NCBI RefSeq assembly: GCF_006494375.1
Contig: NZ_VHIZ01000037.1
Span: forward strand, 334,994-398,993
Direction of reading: 5' to 3'
Origin: Pantoea anthophila
GTDB taxonomy: Bacteria > Pseudomonadota > Gammaproteobacteria > Enterobacterales > Enterobacteriaceae
Length of the DNA stretch: 64,000 bases
In this document: piece by piece, positions 1 to 8,468 of the stretch
Position numbering within the stretch: the stretch's first letter is position 1
Layout of the letters: each line of letters begins with the position of its first letter
Notes under the pieces: generated by a model
Database searches by the model: none
The model's input: the letters and a program-made list of their open reading frames with translations, nothing else
Told to the model about the DNA's origin: nothing
Position numbers and translations under genes: made by a program

Positions 1-339
1 CGGTATTACTTTATTGCGCGCTTCCTGGCGACCAGCAACGAGGTGCTGCTGACCGGTTCACAGGTTTATCTGCTGGTGGTGCTGATCGTCATCAGCATCA
101 ACGCCATCCGGCTGCCGGCGCGCGCCCGGTGGGTGACGCCGCTGCTGACCACGCTGGGAAAGACCATGACGGGTGTTTACATCCTGCACTATCTGATTTT
201 TGGACTGCTGGCCGCAGCGATCCGCATCGAGACGCTGGGCGATAAGCTGCTGGTTATCGCCCTGACCCTGATATTCAGTATGACAGTGTCACTGCTGCTG
301 CTGCGTATCCCCGGCGTGCGCAAACTGATCAGCCTGTAG
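1..339 (+). CDS. acyltransferase-3 family membrane protein, C-terminal part
   Basis: The frame is open from the first base of the window and ends at 339, so only the last 112 residues are visible. They hold three hydrophobic segments with short basic loops. The stretch GKTMTGVYILHYLIF resembles the last membrane helices of acyltransferase-3 (OafA/WecH-like) proteins, which O-acetylate surface sugars in the inner membrane. The last 51 bases overlap the convergent DJ-1/PfpI gene. DUF418-type membrane proteins have similar tails, so the family call is moderate and the substrate is unknown. Confidence 0.7.
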   Translation, partial: RYYFIARFLATSNEVLLTGSQVYLLVVLIVISINAIRLPARARWVTPLLTTLGKTMTGVYILHYLIFGLLAAAIRIETLGDKLLVIALTLIFSMTVSLLLLRIPGVRKLISL

Positions 340-1017
340 CCGCGCTGCTGCCGCTTCGGTTGCCGCACGGCGCGTGACGATAAACGCTGCCATCTTCGCC
401 CGGGCTGCTTCGACTTCCTGAGGGGGCGCACTCTGCGGAGAACCGCTGTTGTAGGGCGGAGCGGGATCGTATTCCATCTGCAACTGAATCGCTCTGGCTG
501 TCGCGTCATCCGCTATCTCCGCCACCAGCGTCAGGGCAAAATCGATGCCGGAGGTCACGCCCGCTCCGGTGATGCGATTGCGGTCCCGGACCACCCGCTC
601 ACTCACCGGCTGCGCACCCAGCAGAGCCAGCTGATCCAGGGAACCCCAGTGTGAGGTGGCCCGGTAACCCTGTAACAATCCGGCGGCCCCCAGCACCAGC
701 GAACCGGTGCAGACCGAGGTGACCCACTGCGCCTCACCGGCTCGCTGCCGGAGGAAGTCCAGCGTTTCCGTGTCCGACATCAACGCAATCTGGCCCGGCC
801 CGCCGGGCACAAAGATCACATCCAGTGGCGGGCAGGCTTCAAAGGTGGTGGTCGGTACAATCGACAGGCCCCGATCGGATCGCACCGGCTGAGTATCCTT
901 CCAGATCAGATGGCACGCCACGCCGGGCGTGCGCGCAAAGACTTCCCAGGGACCGGTCAAATCAAGCTGGGTGAGTTCAGGGAACAGCAGCAGACCTATC
1001 TGTAACGGACGAGGCAT
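289..1017 (-). CDS. DJ-1/PfpI family protein, isonitrile-hydratase-like
   Basis: This is a 242-residue protein of the GATase1/DJ-1 superfamily. The start at 1017 (MPRPLQIG) is preferred because an AGGAAG ribosome site lies just upstream; an upstream in-frame ATG would add 20 residues with no family match. Seen: DLTGPWEVF with Glu25, the VPGGPG loop, and the nucleophile elbow SVCTGS with Cys103, the layout of isonitrile hydratases (InhA) and related AraC-less DJ-1 proteins. The last 35 residues are Ala/Gln-rich and go beyond the usual fold; they are read from DNA overlapping the end of the convergent acyltransferase. The substrate is unproven. Confidence 0.88.
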   Translation of the reverse strand: MPRPLQIGLLLFPELTQLDLTGPWEVFARTPGVACHLIWKDTQPVRSDRGLSIVPTTTFEACPPLDVIFVPGGPGQIALMSDTETLDFLRQRAGEAQWVTSVCTGSLVLGAAGLLQGYRATSHWGSLDQLALLGAQPVSERVVRDRNRITGAGVTSGIDFALTLVAEIADDATARAIQLQMEYDPAPPYNSGSPQSAPPQEVEAARAKMAAFIVTRRAATEAAAARLQADQFAHAGDTQQQQ

Positions 1018-1116
1018 GGAACACTTCCTGTCAGGAGGTAAAGGATCATCATGCCGTGATCCCAGATCCGAATACAACGCCCCGCCCCTTTTTTCGGTCT
1101 GAGGAGTCCCGCGTCG

Positions 1117-1455
1117 TCAGGGCACACCGAGAAACCGCAGCAGCGCCGTCATCGCCGCCGCTCCGAGAATAATCATAATCAGCGGTGCCCGACGCCAGGC
1201 CAGCAGCAGGGCAAAGCCGACTCCGGCTACCCGGGCCACCCCGGCAAAATGGTGACCTTCAAACAGCGTCGTGGTCGCCGCCACCGCCAGCAGCAGGATG
1301 GTTGCAGCATCGGAGAGCATCTGCTGTGAGCGCTCACTGATAGGAAGACGGTTGCCCAGCCTGACACCGGCAAACCGCATCAGCCAGGTGCCGGCGGCCA
1401 GCAGGGCGATGCCTGCGATGAGGGTTCCCTGATGCATCATTTGCGCGATCTCCAT
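1117..1455 (-). CDS. azlD: AzlD family branched-chain amino acid exporter small subunit
   Basis: A 112-residue hydrophobic protein with about four membrane helices. It ends in RAPLIMIILGAAAMTALLRFLGV, typical of AzlD proteins that pair with AzlC to export branched-chain amino acids. The start at 1455 (MEIAQMM) lies inside the 3' end of azlC, an overlap of 19 bases, which suggests translational coupling. A longer in-frame start would only add residues that are the shadow of azlC. Confidence 0.85.
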   Translation of the reverse strand: MEIAQMMHQGTLIAGIALLAAGTWLMRFAGVRLGNRLPISERSQQMLSDAATILLLAVAATTTLFEGHHFAGVARVAGVGFALLLAWRRAPLIMIILGAAAMTALLRFLGVP

Positions 1456-2105
1456 GTCAGCAGGCCCAGCAGCGAAAACAGCACCGGCATGCCTGCCGGT
1501 ACCAGCGGCGTCGCCACCAGTGACAGCAGCGCGCCAACGGTGGCGGGGATCCGGGTGCGTCGCTGCCGCAGCGCCGGGAAAATCAGAGCGATAAGAATCG
1601 CAGGAAACACCGCATCCAGCCCGATGACCGAAATATCGGGGATGAACTGACCAATCATCGCCCCGGTCATCACGGTGATCGGCCAGATCAGCCCGATACC
1701 GATGCCGCACAGCCAGAATGCGCAGCGCCGCTGAGCCAGCTGCGGCTGAGAGATGCCAAAGACCACGCTTTCATCGTTCATGATGTGACAGCCAAACCAG
1801 CCCCGTGGTCCCTGACCCACCAGATCCTTGACCGCGATGCCAAACGGCAGGTGACGCGCGTTCACCAGCAGGCCCGCCGCGGCGGCGGTAAAGGGACTGC
1901 CTCCGCCAGCTACGATGCCGATAAACAGAAATTCTGACGCCCCCGCCAGCACCAGCGTTGAGAGGGCCAGCGGCACCCAGAGCGGGAATCCGTCGGCAGA
2001 CGCCAGCGAGCCATAGGATAAACCGACAATACCGTCAGCGACGCAGACAAGAAAGATCGCTTTGATCACCCCCTTGTCCAGAACCTGCATGTGCGGAAAA
2101 AGCAT
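1437..2105 (-). CDS. azlC: AzlC family branched-chain amino acid exporter large subunit
   Basis: A 222-residue inner-membrane protein with the AzlC signature: small-residue-rich helices, SLASADGFPLW, LVNARHLPFGIAV and the HIMNDE segment. With AzlD it would form an exporter of the YgaZH type. ATG 2105 follows a GAGAGGGAG ribosome site; a GTG one codon earlier is also possible. It is divergent from an XRE-cupin regulator gene, a common arrangement in which the regulator controls the exporter. Confidence 0.9.
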   Translation of the reverse strand: MLFPHMQVLDKGVIKAIFLVCVADGIVGLSYGSLASADGFPLWVPLALSTLVLAGASEFLFIGIVAGGGSPFTAAAAGLLVNARHLPFGIAVKDLVGQGPRGWFGCHIMNDESVVFGISQPQLAQRRCAFWLCGIGIGLIWPITVMTGAMIGQFIPDISVIGLDAVFPAILIALIFPALRQRRTRIPATVGALLSLVATPLVPAGMPVLFSLLGLLTWRSRK

Positions 2106-2167
2106 CACTCCCTCTCATAATGAACATATAATCCGATATAATGAACACGTTATAATCGATTTACAAG

Positions 2168-2184
2168 TCGAACGTTTCGTTCGA
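2168..2184. promoter_or_regulatory. perfect 7-3-7 palindrome between azlC and its regulator
   Basis: TCGAACG-TTT-CGTTCGA is a perfect inverted repeat in the 111-base divergent intergenic region, 33 bases before the regulator start. It is a natural operator candidate for the XRE-cupin protein. The AT-rich stretch at 2120-2160, with several TATAAT-like hexamers, would hold the promoters. Binding is inferred. Confidence 0.55.
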
Positions 2185-2216
2185 TATAAAAAACAGTGCA
2201 TCTGTCAGGAGTGCAA

Positions 2217-2765
2217 GTGAATACCCCTATCAGCATTATCGCCAGTGCATTAGTGCGGGAACGTCAGCGGGCAGGCCTGTCGCTGGCCGAAGTGGCACGC
2301 CGTGCCGGGATTGCCAAATCGACCCTGTCACAGCTGGAGGCCGGTGTGGGCAATCCCGGCATTGAAACGTTGTGGTCACTCTGCGTGACGCTGAACATCC
2401 CCTTTTCGCGCCTGATGGAGCCGGACACCCGTCAGCTGCAGGTGATCCGCCGAGGAGAAGGCCTGTCGGTGACCGCTGAGCTGGCCGATTATCAGGCCAT
2501 TTTACTGGCTTCCTGTCCTCCCGGTGCCCGGCGTGATATCTACCTGCTGGAGGTTCAGCCTGGCAGCGAGCGCGTTTCACATCCGCATAATCCCAATACG
2601 GTCGAGCATATTATTATTGCCCGCGGCCGGGCGCTGGTCGGGCCGGTCGACACGGCGGTCGAACTGAACGTCGGGGATTACATTACCTATCCGGGTGACG
2701 AACCTCATCTTTTCCGCGCACTGGAAGCGGATACGCTGGCGATGATGATTATTGAGAATCACTGA
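2217..2765 (+). CDS. XRE family regulator with C-terminal cupin domain
   Basis: A 182-residue protein. The helix-turn-helix is near residues 20-50 (LSLAEVARRAGIAKSTLSQL) and a small cupin domain near 105-180 (SHPHNPNTVEHIIIARG, VGDYITYPGDEPHLF). This two-domain layout is typical of one-component sensors of small metabolites. GTG 2217 is chosen because AGGAG sits 5 bases upstream; another GTG seven codons earlier lacks such a site. It is divergent from azlCD and probably controls it; the likely ligand class is an amino acid. Confidence 0.9.
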   Translation: MNTPISIIASALVRERQRAGLSLAEVARRAGIAKSTLSQLEAGVGNPGIETLWSLCVTLNIPFSRLMEPDTRQLQVIRRGEGLSVTAELADYQAILLASCPPGARRDIYLLEVQPGSERVSHPHNPNTVEHIIIARGRALVGPVDTAVELNVGDYITYPGDEPHLFRALEADTLAMMIIENH

Positions 2766-3104
2766 TCACCCTCCGGTCAGGAGAGACTGACTCTGTTCGG
2801 GCGTCAGGTGGGTAATCAGCTGCACCTGACACGCCAGCGTGATGGCCGGATAGTGCTCACGCATCCCCGCCAGCAGCACCGCATCCGGCCACTCTGCCTC
2901 TTTTCCCAGTGCGGCGGCGACATCGGATAACCGCAGGGTATCGATCCGCGTCACCCACACCACCACCGAGTCCGCCGCATTCTGCTGATTGACCAGCCTC
3001 AACGGACCGGTGACGATCTCGCCCTCCTGCCAGCGCACCGTCGAGGTTTTTTCACCACGCCTGACGTCAGGCATCAGACGCGGAACGAGTGTGAGTTGTT
3101 GCAT
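2766..3104 (-). CDS. ASCH domain protein
   Basis: A 112-residue single-domain protein. The start LVPRLMPDVRRGEKTSTVRWQEGE matches the ASCH fold, with the characteristic KTSTVRW strand-turn and a WVTRIDTLRLSDV segment. ASCH proteins are thought to bind RNA or modified nucleosides, and some are N4-acetylcytidine amidohydrolases. It shares a 90-base divergent intergenic region containing a Zur-box-like palindrome with the zigA-like gene, so zinc-dependent expression is possible. The stop directly follows that of the convergent XRE gene. Confidence 0.8.
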   Translation of the reverse strand: MQQLTLVPRLMPDVRRGEKTSTVRWQEGEIVTGPLRLVNQQNAADSVVVWVTRIDTLRLSDVAAALGKEAEWPDAVLLAGMREHYPAITLACQVQLITHLTPEQSQSLLTGG

Positions 3105-3147
3105 GACCTCTCCTTTTTTGGCGTCCCGGTTGAAAAGAGCGCCATAA

Positions 3148-3164
3148 ATGTTATGTTATAACAT
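3148..3164. promoter_or_regulatory. Zur box
   Basis: ATGTTAT-GTT-ATAACAT is a perfect 7-3-7 palindrome. It closely matches the enterobacterial Zur operator core (TGTTATANTATAACA type) found before znuACB and zinT. It lies 31 bases before the COG0523 GTPase start and 44 bases before the divergent ASCH gene, so Zur could repress both when zinc is sufficient. Confidence 0.85.
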
Positions 3165-3194
3165 ATCAATTGGTCACTCATTACAGGTAATACT

Positions 3195-4424
3195 ATGCCA
3201 CTTTCCACCCTGACATCAGAAGATCCGCGTCTCCCCGTTGCGGTTCTCTCCGGCTTTCTCGGTGCCGGTAAAACCACCCTGCTTAACCATATTCTCAACA
3301 ACCGGGAAGGACGCCGCATCGCGGTCATCGTCAATGATATGTCTGAAGTGAATATTGACGCGGCCCTGGTGCGTAACGGCGGTGCGCAGCTGTCGCGCAC
3401 CGATGAAAAACTGGTTGAAATGAGCAACGGCTGCATCTGCTGCACGCTGCGTGAAGATCTGCTGGTAGAGGTAAAAAGGCTGGCTCAGGCGGGACGTTTT
3501 GACCATCTGGTGATTGAATCCACCGGTATTTCGGAGCCGCTGCCCGTGGCGGAAACCTTTACGTTTGAGGATGAAGAGGGTGAAAGCCTCTCCGCCTATG
3601 CCCGGCTGGACAGTATGATCACCGTAGTGGATGGCTTTAACTTCCTGCGCGACTACCGTTCGGTGGACGATCTGCAGTCGCGCGGTGAGTCGCTGGGCGC
3701 GCAGGATGAGCGCGCGGTGGTGGATTTGCTGGTGGATCAGATCGAGTTCTGTGATCTGCTGGTGCTGAACAAAACGGATCTGCTCAGCCCGGCGGAGCTG
3801 CATCAGCTGCAGGGCATGCTGCGGGCCCTCAATCCCCATGCCCGCATCGTAAACAGCGAATTCGGGCAGGTTCCGCTGGCGACGCTGCTCAGCACCGGCC
3901 GGTTCGATTTCGACCGGGCCGCGCAGGCTCCCGGCTGGCTGCAGACGCTGCGCGGTGAGCATCAGCCGGAATCAGAAGAGTACGGTATTCGCAGTTTTGC
4001 CTGGCGTGCCCGTCGTCCTTTTCATCCGGCGCGCTTCTGGCAGGTGGTCAATCACCAGCTGGAGGGCGTGATCCGCTCTAAAGGGTATTTCTGGCTCGCC
4101 AGCCGGCCGGGTTATGCGGCGCTCTGGTCACAGGCGGGCGCGGTAGCGCGCCAGGGTTACGCCGGACGCTGGTGGGCCAGCGTGCCACGATCCGACTGGC
4201 CGCAGGATGCGGACACCCTTAACTTCATCGCTGAACAGTGGCAGGAAGGCGTCGGGGATGCACGTCAGGAGCTGGTCTTTATCGGTATTGAGATGGACGA
4301 GGCACATATACGGGACGCGCTGGAACAGGCGCTGCTGACTCCTGAGGAGATGGCGATGGGACCGGAGCAGTGGGTCACCCTGCCCGATCCGGTGCCCGCC
4401 TGGTTTGATGAGGTGACGGCCTGA
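3195..4424 (+). CDS. zigA: COG0523 GTPase, zinc metallochaperone of the ZigA type
   Basis: A 409-residue G3E GTPase. Seen: P-loop GFLGAGKT at 20-27, the metal-binding GCICC motif at 79-83 that defines COG0523, NKTD at 192-195, and a C-terminal CobW_C-like domain with the aromatic [16 protein letters not shown] segment. Members hydrolyse GTP to deliver metal, usually zinc under starvation, to client enzymes. The Zur box directly upstream supports a zinc role rather than the cobalamin (CobW) or nitrile hydratase subfamilies. No long His-rich loop is visible. Confidence 0.9.
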   Translation: MPLSTLTSEDPRLPVAVLSGFLGAGKTTLLNHILNNREGRRIAVIVNDMSEVNIDAALVRNGGAQLSRTDEKLVEMSNGCICCTLREDLLVEVKRLAQAGRFDHLVIESTGISEPLPVAETFTFEDEEGESLSAYARLDSMITVVDGFNFLRDYRSVDDLQSRGESLGAQDERAVVDLLVDQIEFCDLLVLNKTDLLSPAELHQLQGMLRALNPHARIVNSEFGQVPLATLLSTGRFDFDRAAQAPGWLQTLRGEHQPESEEYGIRSFAWRARRPFHPARFWQVVNHQLEGVIRSKGYFWLASRPGYAALWSQAGAVARQGYAGRWWASVPRSDWPQDADTLNFIAEQWQEGVGDARQELVFIGIEMDEAHIRDALEQALLTPEEMAMGPEQWVTLPDPVPAWFDEVTA

Positions 4425-4470
4425 CAGGTGAGTTGACGGCACTTCCGGGCTCCGTAATAGTGAACTGACC

Positions 4471-4493
4471 CGGCGGGCGACCCTCGCCCGCCG
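4471..4493 (+). terminator. hairpin after the zigA-like gene
   Basis: CGGCGGGCGA-CCC-TCGCCCGCCG is a perfect 10-bp stem with a 3-base loop, about 45 bases past the zigA stop. The following ATCTTC is poor in T, so termination strength is uncertain. It separates zigA from the FAD oxidoreductase gene. Confidence 0.5.
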
Positions 4494-4517
4494 ATCTTCA
4501 TTCCGGGGAAGCCAACT

Positions 4518-5696
4518 ATGCCACAACGTATTGCCGTTATCGGTGCCGGCGTGCTGGGTTTAGCCGTTGCGCAGTCGCTCTCCCGCCGCGGCGCGCAGGT
4601 GACGGTCTTTGATAAAAACCTTCCCGGCTGCGGCACCAGCCAGATCAGCTATGCCTGGGTTAACGCCAACGGCAAAGATCCCGCCCGTTACCATGAGCTT
4701 AATGCCGCTGCGATTGACGAACACAAGCGCTGGCAGGCTGCACACCCGTCATCGCCACAGTGGCTGCTGGAAACCGGTACGCTGGAGTGGGCGAGCGATG
4801 AAGCCACTCAGCGTCAGCTGGAACAGCGAGCCGCGAAACTCTCCGCCCTGCACTATCCCGTCGTAACCCGCGATCGTGCCGCGCTGCTGAGCGCACTGCC
4901 GGAGCTTCGGCTCGATCCCCGCGTTCAGCAGGGATGGTTTTTTCCTTCGGAATGCCTGCTCTATCCGAGCCTGTTTATCGCCTCTCTGATAGCCGACCTG
5001 CGGGCCAGTGGTGGCCAGCTGGTCTGCAACAATGAGGTGACCACGCTGACCGAATCAGACCGCGATGTTCAGCTGACCCTGGCCAGCGGTGAAACCTGGC
5101 AGGGGGATCAGCTGGTGCTGGCCTCCGGCCGCTGGGCCCCGGAACTGATGAGCCAGTGCGGGCTGCAACTGGCGATGACCGATGCGAACCGGGCCGATCC
5201 TGTTGCCTGCAGTTTTCTGGCACAGACGCAGCCGTTACCCGTCTCACTCAACTGCAATCTGATTACGCCGGAACTTAATGTGCGCCCGGATGGCGCGGGT
5301 CGTCTGATGCTGCAGGCACTGGATCTGGATCAGCACGCCGATCCGGCCCGTCTGGCTTCTCCTGATGGGCTGATTGGAAAAGAGATGCTGCGACGCCTGC
5401 AGCGGCTTTTCAGGCAGTGCGAGGGCGCGAGGATTGAGCGGATAGAAACGGGACAGCGGTCGCGGCCGTCCGATGGACTGCCTGCGCTGGGGTATATCAG
5501 TGATGCTTCACGTGTCTACCTGATGGTCAGCCATAGCGGGATGACCCTTGCCCCGTTGCTGGGCAGGCTGGTGGCAGAGGCGATGCTGAGCGGAACAGCT
5601 TCACCGATGCTGAGTGCTTTTGCTCCGCATCGGCTGCTGCGTCCGCTCAGTGCGGGTTCCAGACCCGCACCTGCCTATCTTCCGGCTGCTCAGTAA
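4518..5696 (+). CDS. FAD-dependent amine/D-amino acid oxidoreductase (DadA-like)
   Basis: A 392-residue protein of the DAO superfamily. The Rossmann dinucleotide motif VIGAGVLG is at 7-14, followed by an acidic residue (VFDK) at the end of the second strand that binds the FAD ribose. The C-terminal RPSDGLPALGYI and YLMVSHSGMTLAP segments are the FAD-closing part of DadA/glycine-oxidase-like enzymes. It would oxidise a primary or secondary amine, but the substrate cannot be read from sequence. It is convergent with the aldehyde dehydrogenase gene, only 3 bases apart. Confidence 0.85.
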   Translation: MPQRIAVIGAGVLGLAVAQSLSRRGAQVTVFDKNLPGCGTSQISYAWVNANGKDPARYHELNAAAIDEHKRWQAAHPSSPQWLLETGTLEWASDEATQRQLEQRAAKLSALHYPVVTRDRAALLSALPELRLDPRVQQGWFFPSECLLYPSLFIASLIADLRASGGQLVCNNEVTTLTESDRDVQLTLASGETWQGDQLVLASGRWAPELMSQCGLQLAMTDANRADPVACSFLAQTQPLPVSLNCNLITPELNVRPDGAGRLMLQALDLDQHADPARLASPDGLIGKEMLRRLQRLFRQCEGARIERIETGQRSRPSDGLPALGYISDASRVYLMVSHSGMTLAPLLGRLVAEAMLSGTASPMLSAFAPHRLLRPLSAGSRPAPAYLPAAQ

Positions 5697-5699
5697 CGC

Positions 5700-7070
5700 T
5701 TAGCGGCGATTCTTCCACACGGTCTGGACGTTACAGAACTCATGTACGCCGAAATGTGACAGTTCACGGCCGTAGCCGCTTTTTTTCACGCCGCCGATGG
5801 TGACACGCGGATCGGACGCGCCGTTGCCATTCACAAAGACGGCCCCGACTTCCAGCTGCAGCGCCAGCTGATCGGCGATCGCTTCGTTGCCGCTCCAGAC
5901 GGTGGCGCTGAGGCCAAAGTCGCTGTCGTTGGCGATCTCCAGTGCATGTTGTGGATCGCGTGCGACCGCAATGGCGGCGACGGGGCCGAACAGCTCCTCT
6001 CTGAAAGCGGTCATGGCAGGCGTAACATCGGCAAGAATAGTCGGAGCATAATAATTCCCCTCCCCTGCTACCTTCTCGCCGCCCAGTACCAGACGGGCGC
6101 CTTCACGCAGTGTCGCCTTAACCTGACCATCCAGTTCATCGCGCAGATCGGCGCGTGCCATCGGGCCGAGGAACGTCTTTTCGTCCAGCGGATCGCCCAT
6201 CGTCAGGGCCTGCACGGCTGCGGTGAAGCGTTTTTCAAACGCTTCTGCGATTGGGGCTTCCACAATAAAGCGCTTGGCAGCCATACAGACCTGTCCGGTG
6301 TTCTGGAAACGTCCGATGACGGCTGATTTCACGGCTTCATCAAGATCGGCGTCTGCCAGTACGATGAAGGGATCGGATCCGCCCAGTTCCAGCACGGTCT
6401 TTTTCAGTGCTGCGCCCGCCTGTGCGGCAATGGCGGCACCTGCCCGAACGCTGCCAGTCACCGCAACAGCGGCAATCCGGTCATCCTTGATGGCGACGGA
6501 GACCCCATCATTGTCGACGTTAATCAGGTTAAAGCCACCAGCTGGCAGATCGGTTGCTTCAAAGAGTTCCGCCATCAGCGTGGCGCTTCCCATGACGTTT
6601 GGCGCGTGTTTCAGCAGGTAGGTGTTCCCGGCCAGCAGCATGCTTACTGCACCGCGCAGAACCTGCCACAGCGGGAAATTCCACGGCATCACCGCCAGGA
6701 TGACGCCCAGAGGACGAAACCGCTGCCAGGCATCGGCAACCTGCGTCGGCTGATCGGCCAGCATAGCCGGGCCATGTTCAGCATACCAGTCGCACAGGTT
6801 CGCGCATTTCAGAACCTCTGCGCGCGCCTGAGCAATCGGTTTGCCCATCTCGAGGGTAATGGTGCGGGAGAGATCGTTTTCCCGCAGTCGGATCTGTTCG
6901 CCCAGCTGACGCAGGACATGAACGCGATCGTCCATGCTGCTGCGCTGCCACAGGGCAAAGGCAGAGGCGCTTTTTGTCAGTGCCTGTTCAAGTTCTGCAG
7001 GGCTCTGAAGAGGATAACGAGCCAGAATTTCGCCGGTTGCCGGATTGCGTGAGAGTACATGTTCAGTCAT
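5700..7070 (-). CDS. sad: NAD(P)-dependent succinate-semialdehyde dehydrogenase (Sad/YneI type)
   Basis: A 456-residue aldehyde dehydrogenase. Seen: the oxyanion Asn131 in PWNF, Lys154, the general base Glu228 in LELGGSDPF, and the catalytic nucleophile Cys262 in NTGQVCMAAKRF. The length and the N terminus NPATGEILARYP match the E. coli Sad/YneI group, which oxidises succinate semialdehyde to succinate in 4-aminobutyrate and putrescine breakdown. It may handle the aldehyde made by an amine oxidase such as the convergent neighbour. Specificity is inferred from family resemblance. Confidence 0.88.
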   Translation of the reverse strand: MTEHVLSRNPATGEILARYPLQSPAELEQALTKSASAFALWQRSSMDDRVHVLRQLGEQIRLRENDLSRTITLEMGKPIAQARAEVLKCANLCDWYAEHGPAMLADQPTQVADAWQRFRPLGVILAVMPWNFPLWQVLRGAVSMLLAGNTYLLKHAPNVMGSATLMAELFEATDLPAGGFNLINVDNDGVSVAIKDDRIAAVAVTGSVRAGAAIAAQAGAALKKTVLELGGSDPFIVLADADLDEAVKSAVIGRFQNTGQVCMAAKRFIVEAPIAEAFEKRFTAAVQALTMGDPLDEKTFLGPMARADLRDELDGQVKATLREGARLVLGGEKVAGEGNYYAPTILADVTPAMTAFREELFGPVAAIAVARDPQHALEIANDSDFGLSATVWSGNEAIADQLALQLEVGAVFVNGNGASDPRVTIGGVKKSGYGRELSHFGVHEFCNVQTVWKNRR

Positions 7071-7271
7071 GGTGCCCTTTCCTTATTCTTTCAGTGATGA
7101 AAAGACGATACGCGCTGAAGTTGATGATGAAAAATGAATAATAGTGAGGAAGTTGTTTATTTTTCGAGAATGCAGGTGGCAGGATTGCTGCGAAGCGGCT
7201 TCCGGCGCGAAATGTACAGAGAGAGACGAGATGCAGCATAAACGCTTCTGAAGCATAAGCGAATGAGGAAG

Positions 7272-7280
7272 TTATCCACT
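7272..7280 (+). promoter_or_regulatory. DnaA box (one mismatch)
   Basis: TTATCCACT differs from the consensus TTATCCACA at the last base. Its place immediately left of the GATC cluster corresponds to the DnaA boxes of P1 oriR. Confidence 0.6.
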
Positions 7281-7293
7281 TATACAGTGACCC

Positions 7294-7349
7294 GATCCTA
7301 AAAAACGATCCTTAATAGATCATATAGAGATCCTAAGAGATCCCCGATC
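7294..7349. repeat. cluster of six GATC (Dam) sites, P1-like heptamers
   Basis: GATC occurs at 7294, 7307, 7318, 7329, 7339 and 7346. Four copies are followed by C, giving CGATCCT, CGATCCT, AGATCCT and AGATCCC. P1 oriR has five AGATCC-type heptamers where the strands open and where Dam methylation and SeqA act. The surrounding DNA is AT-rich, so this is the likely unwinding element. Confidence 0.7.
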
Positions 7350-7390
7350 GTCGCAGGCCGCACCCACCAAGGGCTGAAAGGGTGATCGCG

Positions 7391-7490
7391 TTCACTATAA
7401 TCAGTAAAGTGTTCACTGTAATCAGTACTTTATTCACTGTACCAGGTAGCATGTTCACTGTAAACAGTGCTAATGTTCACTGTAGTCAGA
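7391..7490 (+). repeat. five origin iterons at 21-22 bp spacing
   Basis: Copies of the 15-mer TTCACTGTAATCAGT start at 7391, 7412, 7433, 7454 and 7476. The spacing of 21, 21, 21 and 22 bases puts every copy on the same helix face. The second is perfect and the others carry one to three changes. They end 40 bases before repA, so RepA bound here would both start replication and repress its own promoter. Confidence 0.9.
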
Positions 7491-7529
7491 AAACGATCCC
7501 TTTCATCCACAGAATGAAGATCCTACGCC

Positions 7530-8459
7530 ATGGCAGATAAAGACAATGAAAACAAAGCGTTGCTAGAACCTTTTCTGTCAGTGACCAAAAACAGTGGTGA
7601 AGTTATTCAGCTTCATCCCAACAAGAATAATACCGTTCAGCCGGTCGCCTTAATGCGTCTGGGACTGTTCGTGCCGACCCTGAAATCGACGGCACGCGGT
7701 AAATCCGGTGCGATGGCCTCAACGGATGCGACTAAAGAGCTGAAGAACCTGACGCTGGTGAAAGCCGAAGGGTACGAAAAGATTACCATTACCGGCGCGC
7801 GGCTGGATATGGATAACGATTTCAAAACCTGGGCGGGCATCATTCAGTCGTTCTCCCGCTATCCCACCAAAGGCGATACCGTCACACTCCCCTTTATCGA
7901 CTTTGTGAAGATGTGCGGCATTCCCTCGGCAAACTCTTCAGCCGCACTGCGTAAGCGCCTGGACGCGTCGTTACGCCGTATCGCGACCAATACCCTCTCC
8001 TTTGAAGGCAATGGCAAGGCGTATCACACCCACCTTGTTCAGTCTGCTTATTACGATCGCGAAAAGGATATCGTGCGTATTCAGGCTGACCCAAAGCTGT
8101 TCGAACTCTATAACTTTGATCATAAAGTCCTGCTTCAGCTGCGTGCGATATCCCGTCTGAAGCGCAAGGAGTCTGCTCAGGCGCTCTATACCTTCCTGGA
8201 GAGTCTGCCCACCAATCCTGCCCCTATCTCACTGGCACGCCTGCGCATGCGCCTGAATCTGGGCTCCAAGACCACGACGCAGAACCACGTGGTACGACGT
8301 GCGATGGAGCAGCTGAAAGAGATTGGTTATCTGGACTATTCAGAAGTAAAGCGTGGTCGCTCAGTCTTTTTCATTATCCACAGCCGTACGCCAAAGCTGG
8401 ATGGCATCAGCAATCTGGAGAGTATCGACTCCCTGGATGACATCGAATTTGATGACTAA
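7530..8459 (+). CDS. repA: P1/RepFIB-type plasmid replication initiator RepA
   Basis: A 309-residue iteron-binding initiator of the RepB superfamily. The segments [17 protein letters not shown] and [15 protein letters not shown] are almost those of phage-plasmid P1 RepA as I recall it. The protein should have two winged-helix domains (about 35-150 and 165-290) and an acidic tail ending SLDDIEFDD. It binds the flanking 15-bp iterons as a monomer to start replication and as a dimer to repress its promoter or pair iterons. ATG 7530 is preceded by GAAGATCC. Four copy-control elements surround it: oriR on the left and the incA-like array on the right. Confidence 0.93.
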   Translation: MADKDNENKALLEPFLSVTKNSGEVIQLHPNKNNTVQPVALMRLGLFVPTLKSTARGKSGAMASTDATKELKNLTLVKAEGYEKITITGARLDMDNDFKTWAGIIQSFSRYPTKGDTVTLPFIDFVKMCGIPSANSSAALRKRLDASLRRIATNTLSFEGNGKAYHTHLVQSAYYDREKDIVRIQADPKLFELYNFDHKVLLQLRAISRLKRKESAQALYTFLESLPTNPAPISLARLRMRLNLGSKTTTQNHVVRRAMEQLKEIGYLDYSEVKRGRSVFFIIHSRTPKLDGISNLESIDSLDDIEFDD

Positions 8460-8468
8460 CGGCTCGCG

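Larger units (their letters stand above)
7071..7529. other. P1-like origin region (oriR) before repA
   Basis: This 459-base gene-free stretch holds, in order, a DnaA-box-like site at 7272-7280, six GATC sites in AGATCC/CGATCC contexts at 7294-7349, and five iterons at 7391-7490, then repA. The order DnaA box, GATC heptamers, iterons, initiator gene is that of the P1 plasmid oriR. A second DnaA-like site with one mismatch (TCATCCACA) lies at 7503-7511. The sad promoter must also lie at its left edge. Confidence 0.85.

Noticed and set aside
3216..3962. Long open frame antisense to the zigA-like gene
   Set aside because: The plus-strand gene has clear P-loop, CICC and NKTD motifs; the antisense frame is its shadow.
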